From Acidobacteriota bacterium (GTDB lineage Bacteria > Acidobacteriota > Vicinamibacteria > Vicinamibacterales > UBA2999): 9,236 nt of DNA. Both the position numbers and the translations under genes were made by a program. The stretch spans positions 1 through 9,236 of the forward strand of contig JABFRY010000267.1 of assembly GCA_013140955.1 (NCBI GenBank). The letters run 5' to 3'. Every line of letters begins with the position of its first letter. Positions within the stretch are counted from its first letter, which is position 1. Shown one piece after another: positions 1 to 5,857 of the stretch. Under the pieces are notes generated by a model. It was given only the letters and a program-made list of their open reading frames with translations, was not told where the DNA came from and did no database searches.

Positions 1-21
1 CCCGTACGACGCGTTCTGCAC

Positions 22-95
22 TGGGAGGTCGTTCAACGGTAGGACACCACGCTCTGGACGTGGTTATCGGGGTTCGAATCCCTGCCTCCCAGCCA
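22..95 (+). tRNA. tRNA-Gln (anticodon CTG), CCA encoded
   Basis: The cloverleaf can be drawn by hand. The acceptor stem TGGGAGG (22-28) pairs fully with CCTCCCA (85-91). The anticodon stem CCACG (47-51) pairs with CGTGG (59-63) around the loop CTCTGGA, which puts anticodon CTG at 54-56 and so reads the Gln codon CAG. The T arm (68-84) carries TTCGAAT and one G-U pair. The discriminator base is G92 and CCA is encoded at 93-95. The start TGGGAGGTCGTTCAACGGTA is typical of bacterial tRNA-Gln. Only 21 bases lie upstream, so the promoter is outside or barely inside the window. The 3' end is repeated at 1525-1535 and may be an attachment site. Confidence 0.96.
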
Positions 96-96
96 C
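86..96 (+). repeat. Direct repeat copy 1 at tRNA-Gln 3' end (possible attL)
   Basis: CTCCCAGCCAC covers the last acceptor-stem bases, the discriminator, CCA and one more base. The identical 11-mer occurs at 1525-1535. Allowing a 3-base mismatch block, the match extends upstream to an 18-base pattern TCCC-NNN-CTCCCAGCCAC. tRNA 3' ends are classic integration sites, so a crossover here would leave an intact tRNA and a partial copy at the far end. No integrase is seen, so this is an inference. Confidence 0.5.
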
Positions 97-172
97 TTCT
101 GCTCCCCAACCGGCTCGCCACGTCTATTGAACGCCCGCTCGGGACGAACTCCTTCAGCCCGGACGTTCCCGG

Positions 173-201
173 TTGCCTTAGCACGATAGGCGTTCTATAG
201 T
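173..201 (+). promoter_or_regulatory. Sigma70-like promoter of higBA
   Basis: TTGCCT (173-178; 4 of 6 to TTGACA) is separated by exactly 17 bp from TATAGT (196-201; 5 of 6 to TATAAT). This is the best-matching promoter seen in the window. The predicted transcription start is about 207-209, only one to three bases before the higB GTG at 210. The message would therefore be nearly leaderless. The spacer and -10 are covered by the palindrome at 177-207, as expected for autorepression by HigA with or without HigB. Confidence 0.65.
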
Positions 202-207
202 GCTAAG
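177..207 (+). promoter_or_regulatory. Palindromic operator candidate for HigA/HigBA
   Basis: A 31-bp imperfect inverted repeat. Outer arms CTTAGCAC (177-184) and GTGCTAAG (200-207) are perfectly complementary. Inner arms ATAG (186-189) and CTAT (195-198) are also complementary, with one G/A mismatch pair between them and the 5-base centre GCGTT. It overlaps the -10 hexamer and ends two bases before higB. HigA-type antitoxins are XRE-fold dimers that bind such palindromes in their own promoters. The assignment is by position and symmetry only. Confidence 0.65.
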
Positions 208-209
208 CG

Positions 210-500
210 GTGATTCGGACGCTGGCCGACGACACAACCCGGGACATCTGGAACGGCGTCAACTCGAAGGCGGCCCGCCGGATCCCGAACGACCTGTGGC
301 CGATCGTCCGCCGCAAGCTGGATCAGATCGATGCGGTGACGAGGCTCGACGACCTTCGGGTGCCGCCCGGAAACCGCTTGCACGCGCTCACCGGCGACCT
401 GGCAGGCCAGCACGCCGTGCGCGTCAACGACCAGTTTCGCATCGTGTTCCGGTTCGAAGGATCCGACGCATTTGACGTGCGCTGTACCGACTACCACTGA
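210..500 (+). CDS. higB: HigB-type toxin (RelE/ParE superfamily mRNA interferase)
   Basis: This 96-residue protein has the length and layout of type II HigB toxins, which cut mRNA at the ribosome and are neutralised by HigA. Family marks seen: a basic N-terminal helical region with K20, RR23-24 and RRK34-36; DAVTRLDDL (41-49) leading to the proline/glycine turn PPGNRLHALTGDL (52-64); then the strand pair VRVNDQFRIVFRF (70-82) and the ending DVRCTDYH, close to the HigB terminal D-x-x-D-Y-H. The start is GTG at 210, which gives the expected HigB N terminus. No Shine-Dalgarno precedes it, and the -10 ends eight bases upstream, so translation may be leaderless. The gene precedes higA by 10 bp, the toxin-first order typical of higBA. 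An alternative is another RelE-superfamily toxin; the pairing makes HigB most likely. Confidence 0.93.
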   Translation: MIRTLADDTTRDIWNGVNSKAARRIPNDLWPIVRRKLDQIDAVTRLDDLRVPPGNRLHALTGDLAGQHAVRVNDQFRIVFRFEGSDAFDVRCTDYH

Positions 501-510
501 GGATCTCGAC

Positions 511-810
511 ATGCTGCCGACCCATCGTCCGCCGACGCACCCCGGTGAGATGCTCCTGAAGGAATTCCTCGAGCCATTGGGCGTATCCCAGGTTGAGGCC
601 GCCAAGCGGATGCACATTCCGTTTCAGCGCCTCAACGCGATCGTCAGGGGACGTCGAGGCGTCAGCGCAGATACGGCGCTGTTGTTCGAGGCGTTGACGC
701 ACTGGGACGCCGAGATCTGGTTGACGCTCCAGGCCAAGTGGGACCTCTGGCAGGCCCTGAGAGTACGGGGGGCCCGGCCCAGGGTGCGTGCCCTTCCACA
801 GAGCGCGTAA
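511..810 (+). CDS. higA: HigA-type antitoxin (XRE helix-turn-helix)
   Basis: A 99-residue protein with the HigA opening P-T-H-P-G-E-M-L (8-15). An XRE helix-turn-helix follows, with helices around VSQVEAAKRM (25-34) and the recognition segment PFQRLNAIVRGRRG (37-50). After that comes the family end SADTALLFEAL (52-62) and WLTLQAKWDLWQA (70-82). About 17 Arg/Pro-rich residues after residue 82 are not typical of the family. HigA binds and inhibits HigB and represses the operon, probably at the palindrome 177-207. The ATG at 511 is chosen because GAGGA (499-503) lies seven bases upstream and the family N terminus matches. An in-frame TTG at 472 would overlap higB and add 13 residues without family support. 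The gene ends five bases before the next start, so the three genes are likely co-transcribed. Confidence 0.93.
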   Translation: MLPTHRPPTHPGEMLLKEFLEPLGVSQVEAAKRMHIPFQRLNAIVRGRRGVSADTALLFEALTHWDAEIWLTLQAKWDLWQALRVRGARPRVRALPQSA

Positions 811-815
811 CGCAG

Positions 816-1466
816 GTGGCTGAGGTCGTCTCGATACCGAGGAAGCGGACCACGCCTCGGCCGGGGCTGGTGCATCAATTCCTGATCGTGCTCTCCGGCA
901 CCGACCCGCTCGTCTGGCGCCGCATCCAGGTGCCCGAGCGGTACTCCTTCTGGGACCTGCATGTCGCCATCCAGGATGCGATGGGCTGGCTCGACTACCA
1001 CCTGCACGAATTCCGGTTGCTCGACGCGACCGAGCAACGGGTGGTGTCGATCGGCATCCCCACCGATGACGACCCGGAGGACCGACCGGTTGTACCTGGC
1101 TGGGACGTATCCCTGTCGACGTTCTTCGACCAGCAAGGCTGGCACGCCCCGCCCGCACTGTATGCGTATGACTTCGGCGACGACTGGCAGCACGCGCTCG
1201 TGCACGAGGGCGTCGAGTCGGCCGAGAGTCACCGCAGCTATCCGCGTTGTGTCGCCGGTGAAGGCCGGTGTCCGCCTGAGGACTGCGGTGGCGTCCAGGG
1301 TTACAGCGAGTTGCTTCAGATCATCGCGGATCCCGAGCATGAGGAGCACGAGTCGACCCTTCAGTGGGCCGGTGGCCGCTTCGACCCGGAGGCGTTCGAC
1401 CCTTCGGCCGTGCTGTTCGACGATCCGAAGAAGCGGTGGAAGAAGGCCTTCGGGCGCCGGCGATGA
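816..1466 (+). CDS. Plasmid pRiA4b ORF-3 family protein (PRiA4_ORF3)
   Basis: A 216-residue protein matching the pRiA4b ORF-3-like family, whose biochemical role I do not know. Hallmarks in order: FLIVLSGTDPLVWRRIQVPE (22-41); DLHVAIQDAMGWLDYHLHEF (47-66), the conserved D-L-H...Q-x-x-M-G-W...H-L-H-x-F block; YAYDFGDDWQH (116-126); YPRCVAGEGRCPPEDCGG (142-159) with cysteines 145, 152 and 157; and the ending GGRFDPEAFD. The conserved acidic, His and Cys residues look like a possible metal or nucleotide site, which is speculation. The GTG at 816 is the first start after the higA stop and gives a family-like N terminus. The Shine-Dalgarno is weak, so translational coupling to higA is plausible. 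An in-frame GTG at 738 lies inside higA and is less likely. A role as third member of the higBA operon is an inference from the 5-bp gap. Confidence 0.88.
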   Translation: MAEVVSIPRKRTTPRPGLVHQFLIVLSGTDPLVWRRIQVPERYSFWDLHVAIQDAMGWLDYHLHEFRLLDATEQRVVSIGIPTDDDPEDRPVVPGWDVSLSTFFDQQGWHAPPALYAYDFGDDWQHALVHEGVESAESHRSYPRCVAGEGRCPPEDCGGVQGYSELLQIIADPEHEEHESTLQWAGGRFDPEAFDPSAVLFDDPKKRWKKAFGRRR

Positions 1467-1524
1467 CTCACGCTGCAGCACCGTCACGCCGCACGGATGA
1501 GATGGTTGCGGAAATCGTCCCGAA

Positions 1525-1535
1525 CTCCCAGCCAC
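1525..1535 (+). repeat. Direct repeat copy 2 (possible attR)
   Basis: CTCCCAGCCAC is identical to the tRNA-Gln 3' end at 86-96. It lies 58 bp after the PRiA4_ORF3 stop and before the convergent TonB receptor gene. The sequence here does not fold as a tRNA, so it is an isolated copy of the tRNA 3' end. With copy 1 it brackets about 1.4 kb holding exactly the higBA and PRiA4_ORF3 genes. Confidence 0.5.
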
Positions 1536-1560
1536 ACCACTTCAGCAGGGCCCGCCAGGT

Positions 1561-1583
1561 CCGACCCGCATAGACGCGGTCGG
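1561..1583. terminator. Hairpin between convergent genes, possible bidirectional terminator
   Basis: CCGAC (1561-1565) pairs with GTCGG (1579-1583), and CGC (1567-1569) pairs with GCG (1576-1578), with C1566 bulged and a six-base loop ATAGAC. It lies between the PRiA4_ORF3 stop (1466) and the TonB receptor stop (1625). No T tract follows on either strand, so an intrinsic terminator is not well supported. The rest of 1467-1624 shows only the repeat at 1525-1535. Confidence 0.3.
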
Positions 1584-1624
1584 CGTCCACAATCTCTCAG
1601 CTCCGCCCTGTGTCCCAGCCGACC

Positions 1625-3769
1625 TCAGAAGCCAAGGCGCACGCCACCATTGATCGCGCGGCCATCGACCGGCGCCCAGGCGTCCACTGTCCAGCGGCCA
1701 TCGATCCCGCGCGACGATCGAAGCAGCGAATCCCACGTCGTCTGGCGCACGTTCGTGATGTTCTCCGCGTTGAGAAACAGCCGGGCCAGCCCGACGCGTC
1801 TCTCCACGAGCATGCCGACGATCACGTAGGGCTCCGACTCCGCGCGGTACGGGTTCACCTCGAGCCGTTGCCGACCTGTGTAGTACACCTCGAGGCCGAC
1901 GCGTCCCCGGTCTTCCACCTCCCACATCCCGACGAAGCCCGCACTGTGACGCGGCGTGAGGGCGACGTCCTGGCGTCCACTGTCCCCATCCTCGCGGGAC
2001 CGCACGTAGGTGTACGTGCCAGTACCCACCCACGGACCGCGACGTGCGGTACCCAGCAGCTCGGCGCCGATGTTCGTGGTCGCCGCGTCGCGGTTGAACA
2101 GGAGATAGCGTGTGCCCCGATCGACCCCGACCGGATCCGTGATGCGCGAGCCAAACGCCGTGACCGTGAGCGTGACGGGACCGACTGGGCGCGTCACATC
2201 CCACGAAACGCTCGTGCCGTGCTCCGGCCGTACCGGCTCCTGCATCTGGAGCCGTGTCAGGCCTGCCGCCTCGGTCTCCTCCGTCAGCGGCGTCGTGGCA
2301 AAGAAGCCTCTGCCCACCGACAGGCGACTCGTCCAGGCGCCCGCACGAATCAGGCCGGCAAGTCGCGGGCTGAGGAAGGCCCCGTACTCGCTGTGCCAAT
2401 CGAGCCGGGCGCCGGCCGAGGCGGACAGCCACGAGGTGAGGTCGAGGTCGTCCTGCGCGAAGACGCCGGGCACGTGGTAGGTGTAGCCGAACCGGGGCAC
2501 ATCGGTCGGCGTGTACGTATCGCGCTCGTAGACAGTCCCGACAACCCACGTGTGCCGGCCTGCCGCGCCCCGCAGCGCCACCTCGCCAAAGATCGTGTCA
2601 TGCGCGTCACGCTCGCGGATTTCGCCGAATCGATGGTCGTGACGCTGCCAGGCGGCCGCTCCGCGGGCGGTGAGCACGTAGCGTTCATCGACGAGCGTCT
2701 GCACCGTTCCACCGACATCGTACCGTTGCGTGTCCAGCGCCTCGACATACGCTGTGCCCGTGGCGGCAAGCGTCGCGTCCGGCAAGGTCCCGCCCGTCCG
2801 GTCCTCCACCGTGATGCCGACGGTGAGAAAGGCTGATCGGCCGTTGCCGCCGTCCCAGAAGAGCCGCGGACGCACGATGCCTCGAGCGTAGCCCGCCACG
2901 TCGGCCCAGCCGTCGCCATCACGATCATTCTGAATCTGACGATGGGCGCCGCCGAGCAACGACAGTCGCCAGCTGGAGGTCACCGGCGTCGATAGAAACG
3001 CGACACCGTCGGTCCCACCGAGTGTCGACTGGTTCGCCAGCAGTTCGACTGCATCTTGGCTTCCGGGACGGCGGGACAGAAGGTTGACCACGCCACCCAT
3101 CGCTCCGGCCCCGTAGAGCGCGGAGGCGACACCCTTGATCACCTCGACCTGCCCGAGATCCATCGGCGGAATCTGCAGCAGTCCCAGCCCCCCCACCTGC
3201 TGTCCGAACAGTGGCAGGCCGTCGCTGAGAAGGCGGGTGTAGCGACCCTTCATCCCTTGCACACGCACACTGGCCGCACCGATCGACGGCGACGTGGCCT
3301 GCACACGGAGGCCGCCCATTTCGTTGAGCATCATGACGATGTCGCCGGGCGTCATCAGCATCTTCTCTTCGATCTCTTCGCGTCCCAGCACCTCGACACG
3401 CGTGGGCTGGTCTTCGATGCGCCGGCCTGTGCGCGTGGTGGCCACGACCACGATCTCCTCATCGATGTCCGGCAGCGCGACGAGATCCACCGTGATTTCA
3501 AGGCCGGTCGCGGGAACGGTCACGTCCTGCCGCGCGTCGATGAGCCCCTCCCTGGTCACGATCAGCAGCACGGCACCGACAGGCACCATAAGCTCGACAC
3601 GTCCATCCTGACCCGTCTCGGCCCGCTGGTCGCCAGCAATGACGACGGCCTCGTCCACTGGTTCGTTCGCGGACCGCACCAGGACCACCAATTTGGCTGG
3701 CGTCTGAGCCTGCACGACCGAGGCGAACGCGATGCATGCCCACCCGATGACACATCTCACTGTTCTCAT
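1625..3769 (-). CDS. TonB-dependent outer-membrane receptor
   Basis: A 714-residue outer-membrane receptor that would import a scarce ligand with TonB-ExbBD energy. Residues 1-21 form a signal peptide ending V-Q-A before Gln22. Residues 26-97 look like a carboxypeptidase-regulatory or Ig-like domain, with a TGQDGRVEL-type turn at 52-60. A TonB-box-like EEIVVVATT follows at 104-112. The plug starts near 118 and contains VRVQGMKGRYTRLLSDGLPL and the canonical VEVIKGVASALYGAGAMGGV. The remainder is an alternating-strand barrel with FLNAENITNV near the end and a terminal Phe (GGVRLGF). The ATG at 3769 is chosen over an in-frame start at 3796, because GGAGGGG sits just upstream at good spacing and the signal peptide then begins correctly. 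The gene follows the small Cys/His gene by 66 bp on the same strand. Substrate is unknown; a metal or metal complex is suggested by that neighbour only. Confidence 0.92.
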   Translation of the reverse strand: MRTVRCVIGWACIAFASVVQAQTPAKLVVLVRSANEPVDEAVVIAGDQRAETGQDGRVELMVPVGAVLLIVTREGLIDARQDVTVPATGLEITVDLVALPDIDEEIVVVATTRTGRRIEDQPTRVEVLGREEIEEKMLMTPGDIVMMLNEMGGLRVQATSPSIGAASVRVQGMKGRYTRLLSDGLPLFGQQVGGLGLLQIPPMDLGQVEVIKGVASALYGAGAMGGVVNLLSRRPGSQDAVELLANQSTLGGTDGVAFLSTPVTSSWRLSLLGGAHRQIQNDRDGDGWADVAGYARGIVRPRLFWDGGNGRSAFLTVGITVEDRTGGTLPDATLAATGTAYVEALDTQRYDVGGTVQTLVDERYVLTARGAAAWQRHDHRFGEIRERDAHDTIFGEVALRGAAGRHTWVVGTVYERDTYTPTDVPRFGYTYHVPGVFAQDDLDLTSWLSASAGARLDWHSEYGAFLSPRLAGLIRAGAWTSRLSVGRGFFATTPLTEETEAAGLTRLQMQEPVRPEHGTSVSWDVTRPVGPVTLTVTAFGSRITDPVGVDRGTRYLLFNRDAATTNIGAELLGTARRGPWVGTGTYTYVRSREDGDSGRQDVALTPRHSAGFVGMWEVEDRGRVGLEVYYTGRQRLEVNPYRAESEPYVIVGMLVERRVGLARLFLNAENITNVRQTTWDSLLRSSRGIDGRWTVDAWAPVDGRAINGGVRLGF

Positions 3770-3835
3770 GCGTACCCCTCCGCGGCGCGCCACCACGCGG
3801 CACGCGTCACACCGACGTCTTCAAGGCGATGACAA

Positions 3836-4117
3836 CTACGCGGTTCTTGGAGGGTGCTCGACGACTGAGAGGGGTGGCTCGGTTGGGTCGATGACGACCA
3901 GGCGCGGCTTCACGATGGGACGAGGGGCAGGACGCGAGGCAACGATGATCGACGTCTGGCTCCACCCGTGGCAGATGCCACATGGTGAAGGACCGTGTTG
4001 CTGGGACGCCGCCTGGGTCGGCGACTCGTCTGTACAGCCGTCAGGGCAGGCGAACCGGTCCACGGTGACCATCACCAGGAACAGACAGGCCAGAAGCGCC
4101 GTGAGTGCCGACCGCAC
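3836..4117 (-). CDS. Small exported Cys/His-rich protein, possibly metal-related
   Basis: A 93-residue protein with an N-terminal hydrophobic segment (about residues 4-19, ALTALLACLFLVMVTV) that is a signal peptide or single anchor. The short exported part carries two cysteine motifs: CPDGC (24-28) and H41 with CGICH (46-50). The C-terminal half is Pro/Val-rich, ending EHPPRTA. I recall similar small proteins beside heavy-metal efflux or copper-receptor genes, and the Cys/His spacing would suit metal binding, but I cannot name a family with confidence. The start is GTG at 4117, which gives a normal signal segment. There is no Shine-Dalgarno, and TATACT ends six bases upstream. It is probably co-transcribed with the TonB receptor gene 66 bp downstream, which argues for a shared role in taking up or sensing a metal. 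That link is an inference. Confidence 0.7.
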   Translation of the reverse strand: MRSALTALLACLFLVMVTVDRFACPDGCTDESPTQAASQQHGPSPCGICHGWSQTSIIVASRPAPRPIVKPRLVVIDPTEPPLSVVEHPPRTA

Positions 4118-4123
4118 CGGGTC

Positions 4124-4129
4124 AGTATA
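4124..4129 (-). promoter_or_regulatory. -10-like hexamer for the Cys/His and TonB receptor genes
   Basis: TATACT on the minus strand (5 of 6 to TATAAT) ends six bases before the GTG at 4117, so the predicted transcript start falls on or next to that GTG. No convincing -35 is visible 16-18 bp upstream. The 175-bp stretch 4118-4292 would hold divergent promoters for this gene and the XRE gene. Confidence 0.4.
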
Positions 4130-4264
4130 GCGATGGCTTTGGCCCAGGGCTTTCCGGGCGGCCTTCGACGCGGCTTGTGCAGCGGCTCGGGGATCGCGGC
4201 GCGTACCTCACTATCGGGAGCGGGCCATACAGGCGAGAGGTCGCCGCTGTCGGCGAGGGATGAC

Positions 4265-4283
4265 TATTACATGTGATGTAATA
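4265..4283 (+). promoter_or_regulatory. Perfect AT-rich palindrome, operator candidate for the XRE regulator
   Basis: TATTACAT (4265-4272) and ATGTAATA (4276-4283) are perfect inverted repeats around the centre GTG. The 19-bp site is strikingly AT-rich in a GC-rich setting and ends nine bases before the XRE ATG at 4293, overlapping the -10-like TAATAT. It is well placed for autorepression by the adjacent helix-turn-helix protein. Binding is inferred from symmetry and position. Confidence 0.7.
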
Positions 4284-4284
4284 T
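4279..4284 (+). promoter_or_regulatory. -10-like hexamer for the XRE/DUF6036 module
   Basis: TAATAT lies eight bases before the ATG at 4293 and inside the right arm of the palindrome at 4265-4283. No good -35 is seen about 17 bp upstream. The predicted transcript start, near 4291, would leave almost no leader. An alternative -10 is TATTAC at 4265-4270, in the left arm. Confidence 0.35.
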
Positions 4285-4292
4285 TGCGTATC

Positions 4293-4976
4293 ATGACCGG
4301 GAGCGAGTTGAGGACAGGTCGCAAGGCACGCGGCTGGACGCAGACCGCCTTGGCGGAGCGCCTCGGCGTCTCCCAGGGATACGTCTGCCTCCTGGAGCGG
4401 GCACAGCGACCTGTGCCCACGGCGCTGGGCCTCAAGCTCGCTCGCCTGCTCAATCTGCCCGCGACCGCCGTACCTGTCGGTTCAGCCAGCACGGCGCTCG
4501 CCGATGAAGCCGCAACCACCGCGTTGGCCACGTTGGGATATCCGGGGTTCGCCTACCGCCGACTACGGCACCGGCTCAACCCGGCGGAAGTGCTGTTTCG
4601 CACGCTCAAGTCGCCGGAACTCGATGCGCGCTTGGTGGAGGCGCTGGTGTGGCTCGCGGTGACCTACGCTGACCTGAATTGGGCCTGGGCCGTCCGCCAG
4701 GCCAAGGTCGAGGACCTTCAGAACCGGCTTGGTTTCCTGGTGACACTGGCCCGGCAACTAGCGGAGCAGAAAGGCCACCCCGAGGCCGTCGCGGCCCTCA
4801 CGACGGCTGAGCAGGCGCTGGAATACTCCCGCCTGCAACGAGAAGACGTATTTCGGGCGTCTATGACCGAGGCCGAGCGGCGGTGGCTTCGCGAGCACCG
4901 GCCACCCGAGGCGATGCGTTGGAACGTTCTCACGAACCTCACCGCCAGCGAGCTCGGTCGTGGATTCGAAGGCTAG
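4293..4976 (+). CDS. XRE-family regulator, putative antitoxin of the downstream nucleotidyltransferase
   Basis: A 227-residue protein. Residues 5-55 form an XRE helix-turn-helix: ELRTGRKARGWTQTALAERL, then GVSQGYVCLLERAQRPVP with the recognition helix around 27-36. Beyond about residue 65 is a roughly 160-residue helical region, including NPAEVLFRTLKSPELDARLV and DLQNRLGFLVTLARQLAE, ending in RWLREHRPPEAMRWNVL. I have seen this arrangement paired with DUF6036 nucleotidyltransferases, but the C-terminal domain has no name I can give. The helical part is a candidate partner-binding domain. The gene overlaps the next one by 17 bp, so the pair is probably translationally coupled. The ATG at 4293 follows the palindrome directly. 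An in-frame ATG at 4260 would put the palindrome inside the gene. A TTG at 4308 preceded by GGGAG is another possible start. Likely role: autorepressor and antitoxin, by inference. Confidence 0.82.
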   Translation: MTGSELRTGRKARGWTQTALAERLGVSQGYVCLLERAQRPVPTALGLKLARLLNLPATAVPVGSASTALADEAATTALATLGYPGFAYRRLRHRLNPAEVLFRTLKSPELDARLVEALVWLAVTYADLNWAWAVRQAKVEDLQNRLGFLVTLARQLAEQKGHPEAVAALTTAEQALEYSRLQREDVFRASMTEAERRWLREHRPPEAMRWNVLTNLTASELGRGFEG

Positions 4977-5517
4977 CCGACTTCTTCACGAACCGTGGCA
5001 GTCCATGCTGGCGGCCCTGGACCGGGCTCTGACCCAGGACACCGAGCTGCACTGCATGGGTGGCTTCGTACTCTCCGAGCACTACGGACTCATTCGGCCC
5101 ACCGCCGATATCGACGTCATAGAGAGTCTCGGCACCGACAAGGGTTCGATCGCTCAGCTCGCCGGGCGGGGAAGCGCGCTACATCGGCGGCATCGTGTGT
5201 ACATCGACATCGTGACCGTGGCCGATGTCCCGGACAACTACGACACCAGGCTGCTCACGATGAACGTCGACGGGCTCGTCAGGCTCCGCCTGCGCGCCTT
5301 CGAGCGGCACGACCTCGTCCTGGGGAAATTGTGCCGGAACATCGACCGTGATCGTGAGGACGTCGCCGCCCTCGCGCGTGGCCCAGGGCTCGACATCGAT
5401 GTCCTGCAGCAGCGATATCGAGACGAGCTGCGGCCGAAGTTGGGGCGACCGGGCCGTGAGGACCTCACTCTGCAGCTGTGGATTGAGATGATCGAGGAAT
5501 TGCGCGGCGCAGTATGA
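4960..5517 (+). CDS. DUF6036-type nucleotidyltransferase, putative toxin of a TA-like module
   Basis: A 185-residue protein of the polymerase-beta/MNT-like nucleotidyltransferase fold. The signature is visible: LHCMGGFVLSEHYGL (30-44) with GG at 34-35, TADID (48-52) giving acidic residues D50 and D52, and VYIDIVTV (80-87) giving the third acidic residue D83. DLVLGKLCRNIDRDREDVAAL follows, a block also seen in AbiEii-like and DUF6036 proteins, and the C terminus reads LQLWIEMIEELRG. The catalytic set is complete, so the enzyme looks active and may transfer nucleotides to RNA or protein. The target is unknown. The GTG at 4960 overlaps the XRE gene by 17 bp; ATG 5005 is an alternative that would keep the GG and Asp motifs. 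Pairing with an upstream helix-turn-helix gene resembles AbiE-type and MNT-type toxin-antitoxin systems. Confidence 0.85.
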   Translation: MDSKASRLLHEPWQSMLAALDRALTQDTELHCMGGFVLSEHYGLIRPTADIDVIESLGTDKGSIAQLAGRGSALHRRHRVYIDIVTVADVPDNYDTRLLTMNVDGLVRLRLRAFERHDLVLGKLCRNIDRDREDVAALARGPGLDIDVLQQRYRDELRPKLGRPGREDLTLQLWIEMIEELRGAV

Positions 5518-5527
5518 CGTCCAGCGC

Positions 5528-5632
5528 ATGCTCACCTTCGACGCCCTCACGGCCGACGAGCGCCAGCAGTTGGAAAGGACTCTTCGGATCATGCCTGCGG
5601 CACACGGACTGAATAGCACGCCCACTGCGTGA
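5528..5632 (+). CDS. Possible 34-residue small ORF after the nucleotidyltransferase
   Basis: An ATG ORF starts 11 bases after the nucleotidyltransferase stop and encodes MLTFDALTADERQQLERTLR followed by 14 more residues. The stretch around residues 3-21 could form an amphipathic helix. The frame is open upstream for about 13 codons without a start, so it might be the tail of a lost gene. There is no Shine-Dalgarno. CACCG-TT-CGGTG (5633-5644) directly follows the stop as a small inverted repeat. I recognise no family. It could be noncoding. Confidence 0.25.
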   Translation: MLTFDALTADERQQLERTLRIMPAAHGLNSTPTA

Positions 5633-5672
5633 CACCGTTCGGTGGAGCGACCCGAGAAACGAGGAGAGCACG

Positions 5673-5778
5673 ATGGACGCACAGCGGATGCGCCGGCTAC
5701 CTCGTCTCCGTCCTGGGGCGCCGCGTGCTCTACTTCGGCCGGACGGCCGAGATCCACGTCGAGCACTTCCAATCCTAA
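5673..5778 (+). pseudogene. Possible frameshifted small gene remnant
   Basis: ATG 5673 has a good Shine-Dalgarno, GAGGAG at 5661-5666, but its own frame soon becomes Arg/Pro-rich and runs on towards the amidohydrolase gene. One base further on (+1) from codon 6, the sequence reads a protein-like tail containing GYLVSVLGRRVLYFG and ending EIHVEHFQS before TAA (5776-5778). A strong start joined to a plausible tail across a one-base shift suggests a small gene broken by an indel. It could equally be chance in GC-rich DNA. I recognise no family. Confidence 0.25.
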
Positions 5779-5857
5779 GTCCACCGCCGTGTGCAGGCGG
5801 TATCCGAAGAAGCGTGGGACGAAGCCCTTCGATAACGGTGTGGGCTGACGGCGCGAG

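Noticed and set aside
624..1535. Minus-strand 303-codon open frame opposite higA and the PRiA4_ORF3 gene
   Set aside because: The plus strand carries clear family motifs over the same bases; the antisense translation is Arg/Pro-rich with no recognisable domain, a GC-driven shadow.
1610..2836. Plus-strand 408-codon open frame
   Set aside because: It is antisense to the TonB receptor barrel; low-complexity Arg/Ala/Pro composition and no start signal.
3794..3796. Upstream in-frame start at 3796 for the TonB receptor
   Set aside because: It adds nine Arg-rich residues before the signal peptide, while ATG 3769 has a strong, well-spaced GGAGGGG.
4260..4262. ATG 4260 as the XRE gene start
   Set aside because: It would put the palindrome and the -10-like hexamer inside the coding sequence and add 11 residues not expected before an XRE domain; the GAGGG before it touches the ATG.
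5633..5644. CACCG-TT-CGGTG as a terminator after the 34-codon ORF
   Set aside because: The stem is only four to five pairs with a very tight loop and no T tract follows.
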